Shown: piece after piece, positions 27,291-36,737 of the stretch
Layout of the letters: each line of letters starts with the position of its first letter
Position numbering within the stretch: position 1 is the stretch's first letter
From: Salinivirgaceae bacterium
GTDB taxonomy: Bacteria; Bacteroidota; Bacteroidia; Bacteroidales; SZUA-534
Direction: 5' to 3'
Assembly: GCA_017645945.1 (NCBI GenBank)
Contig: JAGCNL010000036.1
Coordinates: 47,891 to 111,890, forward strand
DNA: 64,000 nt
Program-made: the position numbers and the translations under genes
Notes under the pieces: generated by a model
Databases searched by the model: none
Seen by the model: only the letters and a program-made list of their open reading frames with translations
What the model was told of the DNA's origin: nothing

Positions 27291-29593
27291 AGCAGAAAAC
27301 GTTTCGCACTCTGACGGGCTTGTTGTGCACGGCGGTTTTGTCTTTTGTCGTTTTGTTTTTGATTGTTGGAGCTGAGCCGTTGGCCAACAGCGCCACTAAT
27401 TTTACATCGGCAGGCGGTGATGCGCTGAAAGATTTCTACAACACTTATTATCACGTAAAATACGACACATCGCTCGTGCGGAACAACAGCATGAATTACC
27501 CTTACGGCGAGCATTACACCTATACGGGTGCGCAACTTTATGTTTCGGCACCGTTGCAGTTTTTGAGGCGTTCGTTTGGAGTCGATTGCTCATCATCGGT
27601 TTTATTATGGATTAACTTGCTGATATGGATTTCCATATTGTTGGGCTCAGTTTTTCTTTATCTGATTTTCAGAGAATTGCGAGTGCCAATACTATACTCT
27701 GTTTTGGGTGCTGTGGCCATAACCTATCTGTCGCCGCAGATTGACAGATTGACAGCGCATCTGACTCTGAGCTATGTTTTCATAGTGCCGTGTGCGTTAT
27801 TCCTTTTTTTGCGATGGTTCAAAACTCGTCAATGGAAATATACTGCTTTCATCGCCCTGCTGACGTTTGTTGCCGGGTTGGTGCATCCGTATTACATCTT
27901 CTTCATTGCAGTGATTTGGCTGTTTGTGTGCGGATATGTTTTCTTTTATGTCGCCACCGACAAAACCGCAAGGCGACGAGTTGTGATACACGCATTGTTG
28001 CAGTTTGTAATACCATTTCTGCTTTTTACGCTCTTAACCAGAATTGGCGATGATGCGGCCGACCGCACAGCCATTCCATGGGGATTCCATGCTTATAGGG
28101 GACGCTTGCGCGGACTACTGACACCAGTTGGCCGTTCTTATTGGTCGTCGAATATTGAGTGGGAGTCGTGGACATTTATTGGATATGTGGCTTTGATTGT
28201 TTTGGCTTCAGGAATGTTGGCGGCCGTCAGAAAGGCAATCGGGCGGAAGTGGCGCCAAATGCTGCAGGTGACTGACGACACCTATCTCTCAATAGTATTT
28301 TGGGCAGCGTTTGTACTTATGATTTTCTCGTTGGGATTTCCGCTCGACATGCTGCCGCAATATTGCTTTAACTACATCGGACCTTTGTCGCAACTGCGGG
28401 CCGTAGGGCGTTTCTTGTGGCTTATGTTTTATGTGCTGAATATCATAGCAGTATATGTCGTTGCAAGAAAAATGGAGAGTTTCGCTTTGCGGACAAAAAT
28501 CATCGTGGTGTGCACTGTCGCGTTGCTGTATGGGTTTGATATTTACACATTTACGTGCAACAATAATTATGAGCACAAAAACCAGCTGATTACCGATTTC
28601 GACAATGAGTTGCCCGAAAACGGTTGGGTTGGCAGGATTGATGTCAAGCAATACCAATCAATATTGCCTTTGCCAATGTATAGTATTGGAACAGAGCATA
28701 TTTGGCTTGACCACAAGGCTGGCATGTATGAAAATTCGCTCTATGTGTCGATGAAAACGGGGTTGCCTTTGCATTCGTTGTACGCAAGCCGTTCGCGGAT
28801 ACAGGAGGCATACAGAAACATAGCTTTCCGTCAAGAGCCGTTTTTGCCCTTTGCGGTTATCGGCGACATGGACAGCCAGCGGGCGGTTTTGGTAATCGCC
28901 CCGTCAGGTTTGACTGACTTGAACGAAAACGAAAAGCGGATAATTTCTTGCTCCGACAGCCTTTTCTCGGAAAATGGCATTGAATTTTATTCAATTATGC
29001 CGTCGCGGCTGCAACAAATGCAAAAGGATTTTGCAGCGGGAAAAAAAGCCGAATTTTTGCAGAAACGCCTCTATGAAAGGATGGAAAATGTTTATTGTGA
29101 CGACTCAACCGCAGCATTTTTTGTTGAGACGTGGGACAATCAGAGTGCGAAAACAGTTTTCCGGGGCGATGGGGCAATGGTCTGCAAAGTGAATAAGTGG
29201 AGTACCGTTTACGAAGGCAAAAATCCGACGCAAACATCTGGCAATCTTGAAGTTTCCTTCATGATTAGCGACTATATGAGCGATTTGGTTGGCCGTACAG
29301 ATGTTGAGGTTTGTGTCAAGGACAAGGATGGACAGTCAAAAAACTATATCTACACTGATTTGTTCAGGTGCATGCAGAACATTTTTTATGGTTGGGGGAA
29401 AATTGTAATTCCAATTCCCGATTTGGCTCCTGATGACAGCTTCAGCATCAAATTGCGAAATAAAATGCTTAGTCCGTCTCGGAAATTGTATATTGATAAT
29501 CTGATAATTAGACCTGTCGATTTGAGCGTTATACTCGAAGACGATGTGCGGGTTACAATGAATAATAACGTAATTGAAGGATCCGACTTATAG
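27287..29593 (+). CDS. Large polytopic membrane protein, candidate GT-C glycosyltransferase
   Basis: The 768-residue product has about ten to eleven membrane segments in its first 430 residues, then a soluble periplasmic region of about 330 residues with a beta-rich end (RKLYIDNLIIRPVDLSV). The first periplasmic loop contains GGDALKDFYNTYYHVKYDTS, with acidic residues where GT-C enzymes carry their catalytic Asp, and PYGEHYTY follows. I do not recognise a named family with certainty. Position after gtrA- and gtrB-like genes, with a four-base overlap, makes it the likely transferase that moves the flipped sugar to a cell-envelope acceptor. The gene converges on the LTA-synthase-like gene, 36 bp apart. 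Confidence 0.75.
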   Translation: MKQKTFRTLTGLLCTAVLSFVVLFLIVGAEPLANSATNFTSAGGDALKDFYNTYYHVKYDTSLVRNNSMNYPYGEHYTYTGAQLYVSAPLQFLRRSFGVDCSSSVLLWINLLIWISILLGSVFLYLIFRELRVPILYSVLGAVAITYLSPQIDRLTAHLTLSYVFIVPCALFLFLRWFKTRQWKYTAFIALLTFVAGLVHPYYIFFIAVIWLFVCGYVFFYVATDKTARRRVVIHALLQFVIPFLLFTLLTRIGDDAADRTAIPWGFHAYRGRLRGLLTPVGRSYWSSNIEWESWTFIGYVALIVLASGMLAAVRKAIGRKWRQMLQVTDDTYLSIVFWAAFVLMIFSLGFPLDMLPQYCFNYIGPLSQLRAVGRFLWLMFYVLNIIAVYVVARKMESFALRTKIIVVCTVALLYGFDIYTFTCNNNYEHKNQLITDFDNELPENGWVGRIDVKQYQSILPLPMYSIGTEHIWLDHKAGMYENSLYVSMKTGLPLHSLYASRSRIQEAYRNIAFRQEPFLPFAVIGDMDSQRAVLVIAPSGLTDLNENEKRIISCSDSLFSENGIEFYSIMPSRLQQMQKDFAAGKKAEFLQKRLYERMENVYCDDSTAAFFVETWDNQSAKTVFRGDGAMVCKVNKWSTVYEGKNPTQTSGNLEVSFMISDYMSDLVGRTDVEVCVKDKDGQSKNYIYTDLFRCMQNIFYGWGKIVIPIPDLAPDDSFSIKLRNKMLSPSRKLYIDNLIIRPVDLSVILEDDVRVTMNNNVIEGSDL

Positions 29594-29629
29594 TTGTTTT
29601 ATTCAAATTGCTGAATATTGTTTCCATAA

Positions 29630-32020
29630 TCAATCGGTAGTATATTTCAAGCTCAATTTTAAATCGGCTATATGAGCCTCGCAATTACTTGAATTCCAAA
29701 TGTATATTTGTATCACATCGTCTTTTTGGTAATTGTAACTATCTGCTCTCATATTATATGTGGTGGCAAAATCAGTCCATTTGTCATAATCGCTAAACCA
29801 ACTTGCATTATTTATTTCCTCCGCACTCCAGTGAATTTGCTCACCATTGCGCGTTATTGAAGTTACAATTTTGAGCGATTTGTCGGTTTTCGGTAAGAAA
29901 AGCTTGAACCGTGTGGTTACAATAATCTGGTTCTCCTTACCGGTCACGGTGTATTTGCAGAGGTCCATCGGGAACTCGCTGCTGATGTCGGCGGTGTTAT
30001 CGCGTCCCTCAAACATCCCAACTTTGAGTCCCGATTTGTTGAAATAGAACATTTGTTCGCCGTGCGATTCGATAGTGAAAACCGTGTAGATGCCATTCCT
30101 GTGTGTTTTGCTTTCAATCAGTGTGTTGTTGTTCGATACGTAGAGGTCGAGTGCGCGGTAGCTTTTTAGTAAATTGTTGATATTGAGTGAATCATCAACA
30201 GCTCTCAATGTCAGATGGCGGCCATCAAATTCTATTTTCTTCGTTCCGTTGTCATCGGTCAGGCAGCCGTGGGCAACCATTCGGCTGATGCTGCGGCTCA
30301 AGTCGAGCAGGGGCGAGAATGTGGTGCAACGGAACTGCCGTGCCGTGTCCAATCCACGGTTTATCCACGCAACGTTTTCGGGCGAGCTGATGCCGTACTT
30401 GTCTTTGAGCATGGCAATCATGGTTGGAGTGATGTCACGGTGTGATGCCATGGCGTCCATCTGCCGTGCGCCTTTCAGCATTGGCGACCAAATGACAAGC
30501 GGAACGTGGTGAACCTCAATTGGTTCGGCCGATGTGTTGAAACAGTGGTCGCCCGTAATCACAAAAATCGTGTTCTCGAATCCAGGCTTTCGCCGATAGC
30601 CGTCAATCAGTTGGCGCAGACAATCGTCGAGGTAGAGATACGATGCGTAAGCGCGTGTCATTGAGTTGCTTACGTCGATATCGGCCTCGTTGAGCATTTG
30701 GCGGTAGCGCGTTGTGTAACGCTCCTCGTCGGGGAATTCAAACGGGTCGTGGGTTGTCAGGGTAAGATAGGCATCGATGCGCGGGCTGTTGTTGAAATCG
30801 ATGGATTTCAATGCCTCGCTGAACATATAACCATCGTAAAGCCCCCAGTTGTTGCGTTCGGGAACCGAATCGTAAAGGTGTTCCTCAAGTGTCAGGTCAA
30901 CTTGGTTTTGGCGTACGAAGTAGCACATATCGTCGAAGCATGACCATCCACCATAGAAAAACGCTGATTGATAGCCGTTTTGGTGTAGAATTTTCAGCAG
31001 CGAGTGGTAGTCGGGCGCGTTGTCGCGAAGGTTCATAAAGCCCGTTTTGCCCATCGGCAGTGCGCCGAAAATCGATGGCAGCGCCTGAATGGTGCGCATC
31101 GATGTCGAGAGGCAGTTGGTCCAGTAGAGGCTATTGGCGGCTAACGAGTCGAGGAACGGAGTGGCCGACGGTACGGCGCTGTTTGGTCCGCTGTGCTCGC
31201 GTCCAAGCCCCTCGACAACCACAAAAACAAAGTTTGGTTTCTCGTCTTTAAGGTTGAAGAAATCGGCCAGACTGTTGACGCTGTTGTCGGTGTGCAGGAA
31301 TGGGAATTCAGTGCTTACGAATTGATGGTCAGGAAAATGGCTTTGGAATGTTTCTGCATCTTCAGTCATTGGGTTGTTGGTTTCGCGGCTGAAACCTTGC
31401 GCCACGCTGCTTGCAAAATGACGCAGTTTGTTGTCGGCGGTGTATTGGTCTTTGGTGTTGGTCATTATTGGGCGGCCAGTCAGAAATCCGAAGACAATGA
31501 GCAGCAGGAAAAATATTGCGTGCCAATGTTTTATGGTAAAAAATAGCCTCGATGCCCAGAAATAAAACACCGGAATGCCGACAATGAAAATGTAGCTCCA
31601 CCACGCCGCTTTCTGCGACGACCCGACAATGCCGACGATCTCTTTCAGCGAGTAGGCGAACAGCGACCTGTCGAGCGGCACATTGGCAATGGAATAATAG
31701 GTTACCAAAATGCACGAAATCAATATCGTAAGCGTGGCTAAAATTCTAAAAATCAGTTTGCTGTGTTTGGGTGTTAGCAAGTCGGCAATCAGAAAGAGCA
31801 CGAAAGCCGCAGTCAATATCCGCGCCAGGAACATTACATCGTAAAGCAGTCCGATTGTGTTGATTTTCAGATTGTTGCTAAAGCCAAGTGCTGGTTCAAG
31901 CAACAAAAATTCGTACAGACGGGCAGCCACCGCCACAATGAGCAGTGGGGCAGAGGAGGAAATGAATTTGTTTAATGTTTCGCCTATATATTTTGTTTTT
32001 ACTATCGTCCCTAATCTCAT
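29630..32020 (-). CDS. LTA-synthase-like membrane phosphotransferase
   Basis: The 796-residue protein has five membrane segments in the first 190 residues (about 23-45, 55-78, 85-112, 140-160, 168-185) and then a large extracytoplasmic alkaline-phosphatase-superfamily domain. Family motifs: NFVFVVVEGLGREHSG (first metal site), STSMRTIQALPSIF (the Thr is the likely nucleophile), TLTTHDPFEFPD, FVITGDHCF and EVHHVPLVIWSP (remaining metal ligands). After about 600 comes a C-terminal beta-rich extension not found in Gram-positive LtaS. Gram-negative relatives transfer phosphoglycerol or phosphoethanolamine to periplasmic glycans or lipid A; the true acceptor here is unknown. A TATATTTG -7 match lies at 32082-32089. 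Confidence 0.88.
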   Translation of the reverse strand: MRLGTIVKTKYIGETLNKFISSSAPLLIVAVAARLYEFLLLEPALGFSNNLKINTIGLLYDVMFLARILTAAFVLFLIADLLTPKHSKLIFRILATLTILISCILVTYYSIANVPLDRSLFAYSLKEIVGIVGSSQKAAWWSYIFIVGIPVFYFWASRLFFTIKHWHAIFFLLLIVFGFLTGRPIMTNTKDQYTADNKLRHFASSVAQGFSRETNNPMTEDAETFQSHFPDHQFVSTEFPFLHTDNSVNSLADFFNLKDEKPNFVFVVVEGLGREHSGPNSAVPSATPFLDSLAANSLYWTNCLSTSMRTIQALPSIFGALPMGKTGFMNLRDNAPDYHSLLKILHQNGYQSAFFYGGWSCFDDMCYFVRQNQVDLTLEEHLYDSVPERNNWGLYDGYMFSEALKSIDFNNSPRIDAYLTLTTHDPFEFPDEERYTTRYRQMLNEADIDVSNSMTRAYASYLYLDDCLRQLIDGYRRKPGFENTIFVITGDHCFNTSAEPIEVHHVPLVIWSPMLKGARQMDAMASHRDITPTMIAMLKDKYGISSPENVAWINRGLDTARQFRCTTFSPLLDLSRSISRMVAHGCLTDDNGTKKIEFDGRHLTLRAVDDSLNINNLLKSYRALDLYVSNNNTLIESKTHRNGIYTVFTIESHGEQMFYFNKSGLKVGMFEGRDNTADISSEFPMDLCKYTVTGKENQIIVTTRFKLFLPKTDKSLKIVTSITRNGEQIHWSAEEINNASWFSDYDKWTDFATTYNMRADSYNYQKDDVIQIYIWNSSNCEAHIADLKLSLKYTTD

Positions 32021-32081
32021 TTTTGATATGATATTTTACTTTGGCATTGCGGAAATTCATTGTCGTGCCATTGGCGTTCTG

Positions 32082-32089
32082 CAAATATA
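32082..32089 (-). promoter_or_regulatory. -7 promoter element before the LTA-synthase-like gene
   Basis: TATATTTG on the minus strand is a perfect TAnnTTTG, 61 nt upstream of the ATG at 32020, and it lies just after the galM terminator. No TTTG is seen at -33. Confidence 0.35.
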
Positions 32090-32101
32090 CGCCAACCTTT
32101 A

Positions 32102-32133
32102 GAAAAAAATCCCCACCACATGGCAGGGATTTT
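32102..32133 (-). terminator. Intrinsic terminator of galM
   Basis: On the minus strand AAAATCCC (32126-32133) pairs with GGGATTTT (32106-32113) around a 12-nt loop and runs into a T tract. It lies about 20 nt after the galM stop. Confidence 0.75.
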
Positions 32134-32154
32134 ACTTTCTTGAATTTCAACTGA

Positions 32155-33177
32155 TTACCATCCGAACTTGTAAACCAAAGTCTGACGGTAAACCTCGCCA
32201 GGGCGCAGAACTGCCGACGGGAACATTGGTTTGTTGGGTGCATCGGGAATGCCTTGCGGCTCGAGAGCCACGGCGCAGTATGAGCAGAACGGCTTGCCGC
32301 CCTTGCCTATCTGTGAGCTGTTGAAGTGCATTGCAGTGTAAACCTGCAGTCCAGGTTGTGTTGAGTATACTTCAACAAAACGTCCTGATTCTGGGTCGGT
32401 TACGCGGCCGCAGAAACCCATCTCGCCAGCAGGCTTGTCGATAATCCAGTTGTGGTCGAAGCCCTTGAACAGCTGAATCTGCTCGTATGGTGTGTTGATG
32501 GCGTCGCCGATTGCAACTGGCTTGCGAAGGTCCATCGGGGTACCTTCAACGTTACGGATTTCGCCCGATGGCACACCGTCAGCAATTGGTGTGAACTGTT
32601 TGCCGTTCACCTCAATCTGATGGCTGAACACTGGTCCGCTGCCAGCTCCGCGCATATTCAGGTACGGGTGGCTCGTCAGGTTGATGACCGTTGGTTTGTC
32701 GGTGGTGGCCTCAAAATCAATGATGAACTCATTGTCGTCAGTCAGTGAATATACAGCCTTAACATTCAGATTGCCAGGATAATTCTCGTCACCATCGGGG
32801 CTGAAAAGAGTCAGCTCGTAGGCTCCGGCACGCCCCGCGATTTTTGTCTCCTTCACATCCCAGTCGCGGCTGTTGAAGCCTGTCGGACCGCCGTGCAGGT
32901 GGTTCTGGCCGTCGTTCAGTGCAAGTTGGTACTCCTTGCCATCAAGCACGAAATGACCTTTGGCAATGCGGTTTGCAAAGCGTCCGCAGATGGCGCCAAT
33001 GTAAGCGTCGCCGTCAATGGCTTCCTGAACGGTATCGTAGCCAATCATCACGTCAACCTTCTTGCCCGGGTTCTGTGTGTCAGGCAGTTGCACCGAAATC
33101 ACTTTTGCGCCGCGCGGCATAAATTCTATTGTCAAACCGTTTTTGTTCGACAACTGGTATGTTTTTGTCTCACTCAT
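32155..33177 (-). CDS. galM: Aldose 1-epimerase (mutarotase)
   Basis: GalM interconverts alpha and beta anomers of galactose and glucose, feeding the Leloir pathway. The 340-residue product has the family motifs IGAICGRFANRIAKGHF, NHLHGGPTGFNSRDWDV (the first catalytic His region), NLTSHPYLNMRG (second catalytic His) and, near the C-terminus, CAVALEPQGIPDAPN with the catalytic Glu in LEPQ. No signal peptide is seen, so it is cytoplasmic. Length is usual. No galK or galT is next to it, but a secreted beta-galactosidase gene lies 29 kb downstream. A terminator follows closely; it is probably a single-gene unit. Confidence 0.95.
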   Translation of the reverse strand: MSETKTYQLSNKNGLTIEFMPRGAKVISVQLPDTQNPGKKVDVMIGYDTVQEAIDGDAYIGAICGRFANRIAKGHFVLDGKEYQLALNDGQNHLHGGPTGFNSRDWDVKETKIAGRAGAYELTLFSPDGDENYPGNLNVKAVYSLTDDNEFIIDFEATTDKPTVINLTSHPYLNMRGAGSGPVFSHQIEVNGKQFTPIADGVPSGEIRNVEGTPMDLRKPVAIGDAINTPYEQIQLFKGFDHNWIIDKPAGEMGFCGRVTDPESGRFVEVYSTQPGLQVYTAMHFNSSQIGKGGKPFCSYCAVALEPQGIPDAPNKPMFPSAVLRPGEVYRQTLVYKFGW

Positions 33178-33266
33178 TTTTTTATCGTTTTTTGTTTTTT
33201 AATCGTTGGCAAGATATAAAAGTTCTGCAAAACTTCGCGTTTGGCAACTTTAAACTTGCGCAGGAT

Positions 33267-33294
33267 TTTGAATAATCGTTTTTTTTTAAATTTG
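33267..33294 (+). promoter_or_regulatory. Possible promoter for the secreted orphan gene
   Basis: TAAATTTG (33287-33294) is a perfect -7 element and TTTG (33267-33270) lies upstream, but the 16-nt spacer is shorter than the usual 19. The ATG is at 33353, giving a leader of about 50 nt. Confidence 0.4.
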
Positions 33295-33352
33295 TGTCAC
33301 AAATGCATTAATTCCGCGTCTATATCAATGAGTTTAACTTAAAACCACAATT

Positions 33353-33886
33353 ATGAATAGAGTAATAACCGCAACAATCGCACTGCTTCTAACTTTGAAT
33401 CTATCAGCGCAAACCACTCAATTTTCACAAAAAGAGCAAAATAAGATTTTAAAGCAGTTCACAAAAACGTTCAGTCACAACGAAGTTGAATTGGAAAATA
33501 TTGAAAATGAGTTGGATAACCTTATAGAAACATCAGGAATGATTGTTGAGAAAGATTTTGCCGAGCGCCTGTCAATTGATTCGATTCTCATCGACTCGAT
33601 TAAAATAATAGATGATGCTTCCCCTATTGTGGTTTTAATATATAATTCTGATAACCAATTATATACCATAAATCTCAATGAAGAAGAAACTGATTCTTTC
33701 CCTGCTATGCATTTTTTCAATACAATATACTATGGCGGCGGAATAGAATCTGTTGTTAAGAGTTCGTTATTTACATTTTCATTTACTGACCAAGATACGA
33801 TATATGATGTTGTATATGAAATTGTTAATCAAAATGGTTCGCCAATAATCAGCAATAGATATATACAGAAAACGCCCCAACCATAA
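33353..33886 (+). CDS. Small secreted protein of unknown function
   Basis: The 177-residue product begins with a signal peptide (MNRVITATIALLLTLNLSAQ, cleavage near 20). The mature part is acidic and holds a helical stretch with many Glu and Asn (VELENIENELDNLIETSG), then an alternating beta-like part. No cysteine is present and no family is recognised. The gene is visibly richer in A and T than its neighbours, with frequent ATA, AAT and TTA codons, which may point to recent acquisition. It is followed by the TonB operon after 98 bp and may or may not be read with it. Confidence 0.65.
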   Translation: MNRVITATIALLLTLNLSAQTTQFSQKEQNKILKQFTKTFSHNEVELENIENELDNLIETSGMIVEKDFAERLSIDSILIDSIKIIDDASPIVVLIYNSDNQLYTINLNEEETDSFPAMHFFNTIYYGGGIESVVKSSLFTFSFTDQDTIYDVVYEIVNQNGSPIISNRYIQKTPQP

Positions 33887-33891
33887 CTTTG
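33884..33891 (+). promoter_or_regulatory. -7 promoter element before the TonB-receptor operon
   Basis: TAACTTTG is a perfect TAnnTTTG at the very end of the preceding gene, about 94 nt before the receptor ATG. No -33 TTTG is visible. Confidence 0.35.
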
Positions 33892-33972
33892 CTTTCATCG
33901 GTTAAATCAGCCATTACTTGCGCCAGAATGGGCTAAACATCGATAATAAAACCAACTTTACGTGCTGCAAGT

Positions 33973-33978
33973 AGGAGG
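33973..33978 (+). promoter_or_regulatory. Strong Shine-Dalgarno site (AGGAGG) before the TonB receptor gene
   Basis: AGGAGG stands 6 nt before the ATG at 33985. Such a full site is unusual here: almost all other starts in the window have none. It decides the start of the receptor gene in favour of 33985, despite the long N-terminal extension before the hydrophobic core of the signal peptide. Confidence 0.6.
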
Positions 33979-33984
33979 AAAGCG

Positions 33985-36735
33985 ATGTTTTCTTCATCTG
34001 AAAACATACTTTTACGGCGTTTAAACATCAGCATTTTGAAAAAGATTCTTCTGACACTGACTGTTCTTCTGTTTCTGACAGCCGTTGCCAATGCGCAAAA
34101 ACTGAGCGCTAAGGCTGATTTTGAGTGTCAGGGGCGTCCGCTGACCGAATTCCTTGATAAGGCTGAAGCCATAGCAGGCGTTCGATTCTTCTACAAAGAC
34201 AATTGGGTGAACAGCATCACCATTCCGACTGCGACCAAAGGAAAAGAAGTTAAATGGGTTATTGACAATGCAATAGCGGCTTACGGACTTACCTATATCA
34301 TTTTTCAGGAACGCAACATCATCTTTATTCCGCAAGGTTTCACCGTTGACAACGACAAACTCACAGAAGGAATGATCGGCTATGTGAAAGTGATTGGAAA
34401 TCTGATGGAAAAAGGCCGTTACAAGGAGAACAAAGTTGAAGGCATAGTGCGCGAAGGCAAGACAGAGACTCCGATTGCGGGCGCAGTGATTCAGGATAAG
34501 AAGCACAAACTTGCCACCACTTCTGATGCCGAAGGTCACTACGAACTGATGCTCCCTGCCGGACAGACAGAGATTGAGGTGTCGTTCATTGGCCTTGAAA
34601 CAGAGATAGTTAAGATTGACGTGCTGAGTCCCGGCAAACTCGATATTGAACTGATGGAGGCGTCGATTGCCATTGAGGGAGTGACGGTTACGGCAGCAGG
34701 CGGCAAAAGTCAGGTGAACCGTACGCAGATGGGCGTTGAGGCTATGGATATGCAGACAATCAAGAAGTTGCCCGTGCTGATGGGCGAGGCTGACATCGTG
34801 CGCAGTATGACGCTCATGCCAGGTGTTCAGACTGCAGGCGAGATGTCAACAGGCTTCAACGTGCGCGGCGGCAATGTCGACCAGAACCTTGTGCTGCTCA
34901 ACGAGGCACCAGTTTACAGCACTTCGCACATGTTCGGAATGTTCTCGACCTTCCTGCCAAGCGCCATCAGTGGCGTGGAGTTGTATAAAAGTTCGCAGCC
35001 GGCAAGCTACGGCAACCGCATATCGTCGGTCATGGATATAAGCCTGAAGAAGGCCGACACAACCAAATTCCACGGCAACGCGGGCATCGGCATTTTGAAC
35101 AGCAATCTTTTCATTGAGGCGCCGATAAAGAATTTTTGCAGTTTTTACGTTGGCGGGCGCGCAACCTATTCTAATTGGATTCTGCATAAGTCGCACAATG
35201 TCAACATAAAAAACAGCTCGACCGATTTTCATGACGTGATCGCAAAAGTCGATTTCAAGTTGGGCCGCAACCATCGGTTGGATATTTTCGGTTATGAGAG
35301 TGCTGACTATTTCAATTACAACAATATCAACGAGTTCGACTATTCATCGCTGATTGGAGGAATGAATTATCGCTGGCTTATTACCCATGCGCTGCAATTC
35401 AAACTTTCAGCAGCCTATTCCGATTATAAATCAACACTTTCCGATTTAAGTCAGGAATCGTTGGCCAGCAATGTGACTACTGGAATCAACCATATCCGCG
35501 GCAAAGCCGAAGCTCTGTACGATCTTCTGGACCACAATCTGAATTTCGGTATCGAGGCCAACAGGTTGGAAATCAATCCTGGAAAGATGACGGCCTATAA
35601 CGACAAGTCATCGGTTGAGCCACAGGGACTTGACCACGAAAAAGGTTTGGAATTTGCGGGATTTGTGTCTGACAATTACACAATTAGCGACAATCTTAGC
35701 CTGCTTGTTGGGTTGCGCTACTCGTGGTTCAGCAAGGTGGGTAGCTGCACCATAAACACTTATGCCGACAGCCTGCCGCGGAATCGGAACAGTGTCACTG
35801 GCACAACCACTTACGGAAACGGAGAATTGGTGAAACCTTACCACGGACTTGAGCCGCGTATCGGTTTACGATTCAAAATCAACCAAATCAGTTCAGTGAA
35901 AGCGTCATATAGCTATACACGTCAATATCAGCAACTTATCAGTGGAAACACATCGGCAATGCCGTCAGATTACTGGAAAATGGCCGACAGCTACATCGAG
36001 CCTCTGAAGTGCCAGCAGGTTTCGGCGGGCTATTTCGCCACAATTGTTGACGAGATGTTTGACCTTTCTGCCGAAGTCTACTATAAAACCATTGATAATC
36101 AGCTCGATTACAAAAATGGCGCTGTGCTGGTAATGGACAAAGCCGTTGAGCAGGATGTGCTGCCTGGCGAAGTTCGTTCCTACGGACTTGAACTGATGGT
36201 CAAGAAAAACATCGGCGACCTGACGGGCTGGATTAGTTACACTCTCTCGAACACAGAAATGACGGTTGATGGTGAGCACCCCGAAGAGAAAATCAACGAG
36301 GGGCGCACTTACAAAGCCACAACGCACCATCTTCACGACTTGAGTGTGACGGCCAGTTACCAGATTACGCGTCGCTGGAACGCATCTGCAAACTTTGTGC
36401 TCACAAGCGGAAGGCCCGCAACCTTCCCCGAGTACAAATATCCGATTGCAGGCATGGAAGTGGTCACTTTTTCCGACCGCAACAAATACCAGTTGCCAGC
36501 CTACCACCGTCTCGACCTTTCGGCCACCTACGACGGGTTCATGAACAAGAAGAAAAAAATCCATCCGTCGCTGACGTTTGCCGTTTACAATGCTTATGGC
36601 CACAAGAACATCTATTCGGTTTATTATAAGAAAGATGAGCCGTCGCTTTTGAACGACTTTCACGCATTCGGTCTTTACAAACTGTCGATAATCGGTATTC
36701 CGGTTCCTTCGGTAACATTAAATTTAAGGTTCTGA
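33985..36735 (+). CDS. TonB-dependent outer membrane receptor with STN and regulatory-like domains
   Basis: The 916-residue product has an extended signal peptide ending near ANAQ (38), a secretin/TonB short N-terminal (STN) domain at about 45-125, a carboxypeptidase-regulatory-like beta-sandwich at about 148-230 (VEGIVREGKTETPIAGAVI), a plug at about 255-365 (IVRSMTLMPGVQTAGEMSTGFNVRGG) and a 22-strand-type barrel ending in SVTLNLRF, whose terminal Phe is the usual outer-membrane assembly signal. The STN domain often signals to an anti-sigma factor, yet none is encoded nearby. It is not of the SusC type: no SusD gene follows, and instead a DUF4249 lipoprotein gene starts 2 bp later. The likely job is energy-driven uptake across the outer membrane of an unknown ligand. 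Confidence 0.92.
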   Translation: MFSSSENILLRRLNISILKKILLTLTVLLFLTAVANAQKLSAKADFECQGRPLTEFLDKAEAIAGVRFFYKDNWVNSITIPTATKGKEVKWVIDNAIAAYGLTYIIFQERNIIFIPQGFTVDNDKLTEGMIGYVKVIGNLMEKGRYKENKVEGIVREGKTETPIAGAVIQDKKHKLATTSDAEGHYELMLPAGQTEIEVSFIGLETEIVKIDVLSPGKLDIELMEASIAIEGVTVTAAGGKSQVNRTQMGVEAMDMQTIKKLPVLMGEADIVRSMTLMPGVQTAGEMSTGFNVRGGNVDQNLVLLNEAPVYSTSHMFGMFSTFLPSAISGVELYKSSQPASYGNRISSVMDISLKKADTTKFHGNAGIGILNSNLFIEAPIKNFCSFYVGGRATYSNWILHKSHNVNIKNSSTDFHDVIAKVDFKLGRNHRLDIFGYESADYFNYNNINEFDYSSLIGGMNYRWLITHALQFKLSAAYSDYKSTLSDLSQESLASNVTTGINHIRGKAEALYDLLDHNLNFGIEANRLEINPGKMTAYNDKSSVEPQGLDHEKGLEFAGFVSDNYTISDNLSLLVGLRYSWFSKVGSCTINTYADSLPRNRNSVTGTTTYGNGELVKPYHGLEPRIGLRFKINQISSVKASYSYTRQYQQLISGNTSAMPSDYWKMADSYIEPLKCQQVSAGYFATIVDEMFDLSAEVYYKTIDNQLDYKNGAVLVMDKAVEQDVLPGEVRSYGLELMVKKNIGDLTGWISYTLSNTEMTVDGEHPEEKINEGRTYKATTHHLHDLSVTASYQITRRWNASANFVLTSGRPATFPEYKYPIAGMEVVTFSDRNKYQLPAYHRLDLSATYDGFMNKKKKIHPSLTFAVYNAYGHKNIYSVYYKKDEPSLLNDFHAFGLYKLSIIGIPVPSVTLNLRF

Positions 36736-36737
36736 TT

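Noticed and set aside
25889..29593. Prophage remnant, suggested by the Gtr-like cassette
   Set aside because: No integrase, structural gene or attachment site is seen around it; the flanking genes are ordinary chromosomal ones.
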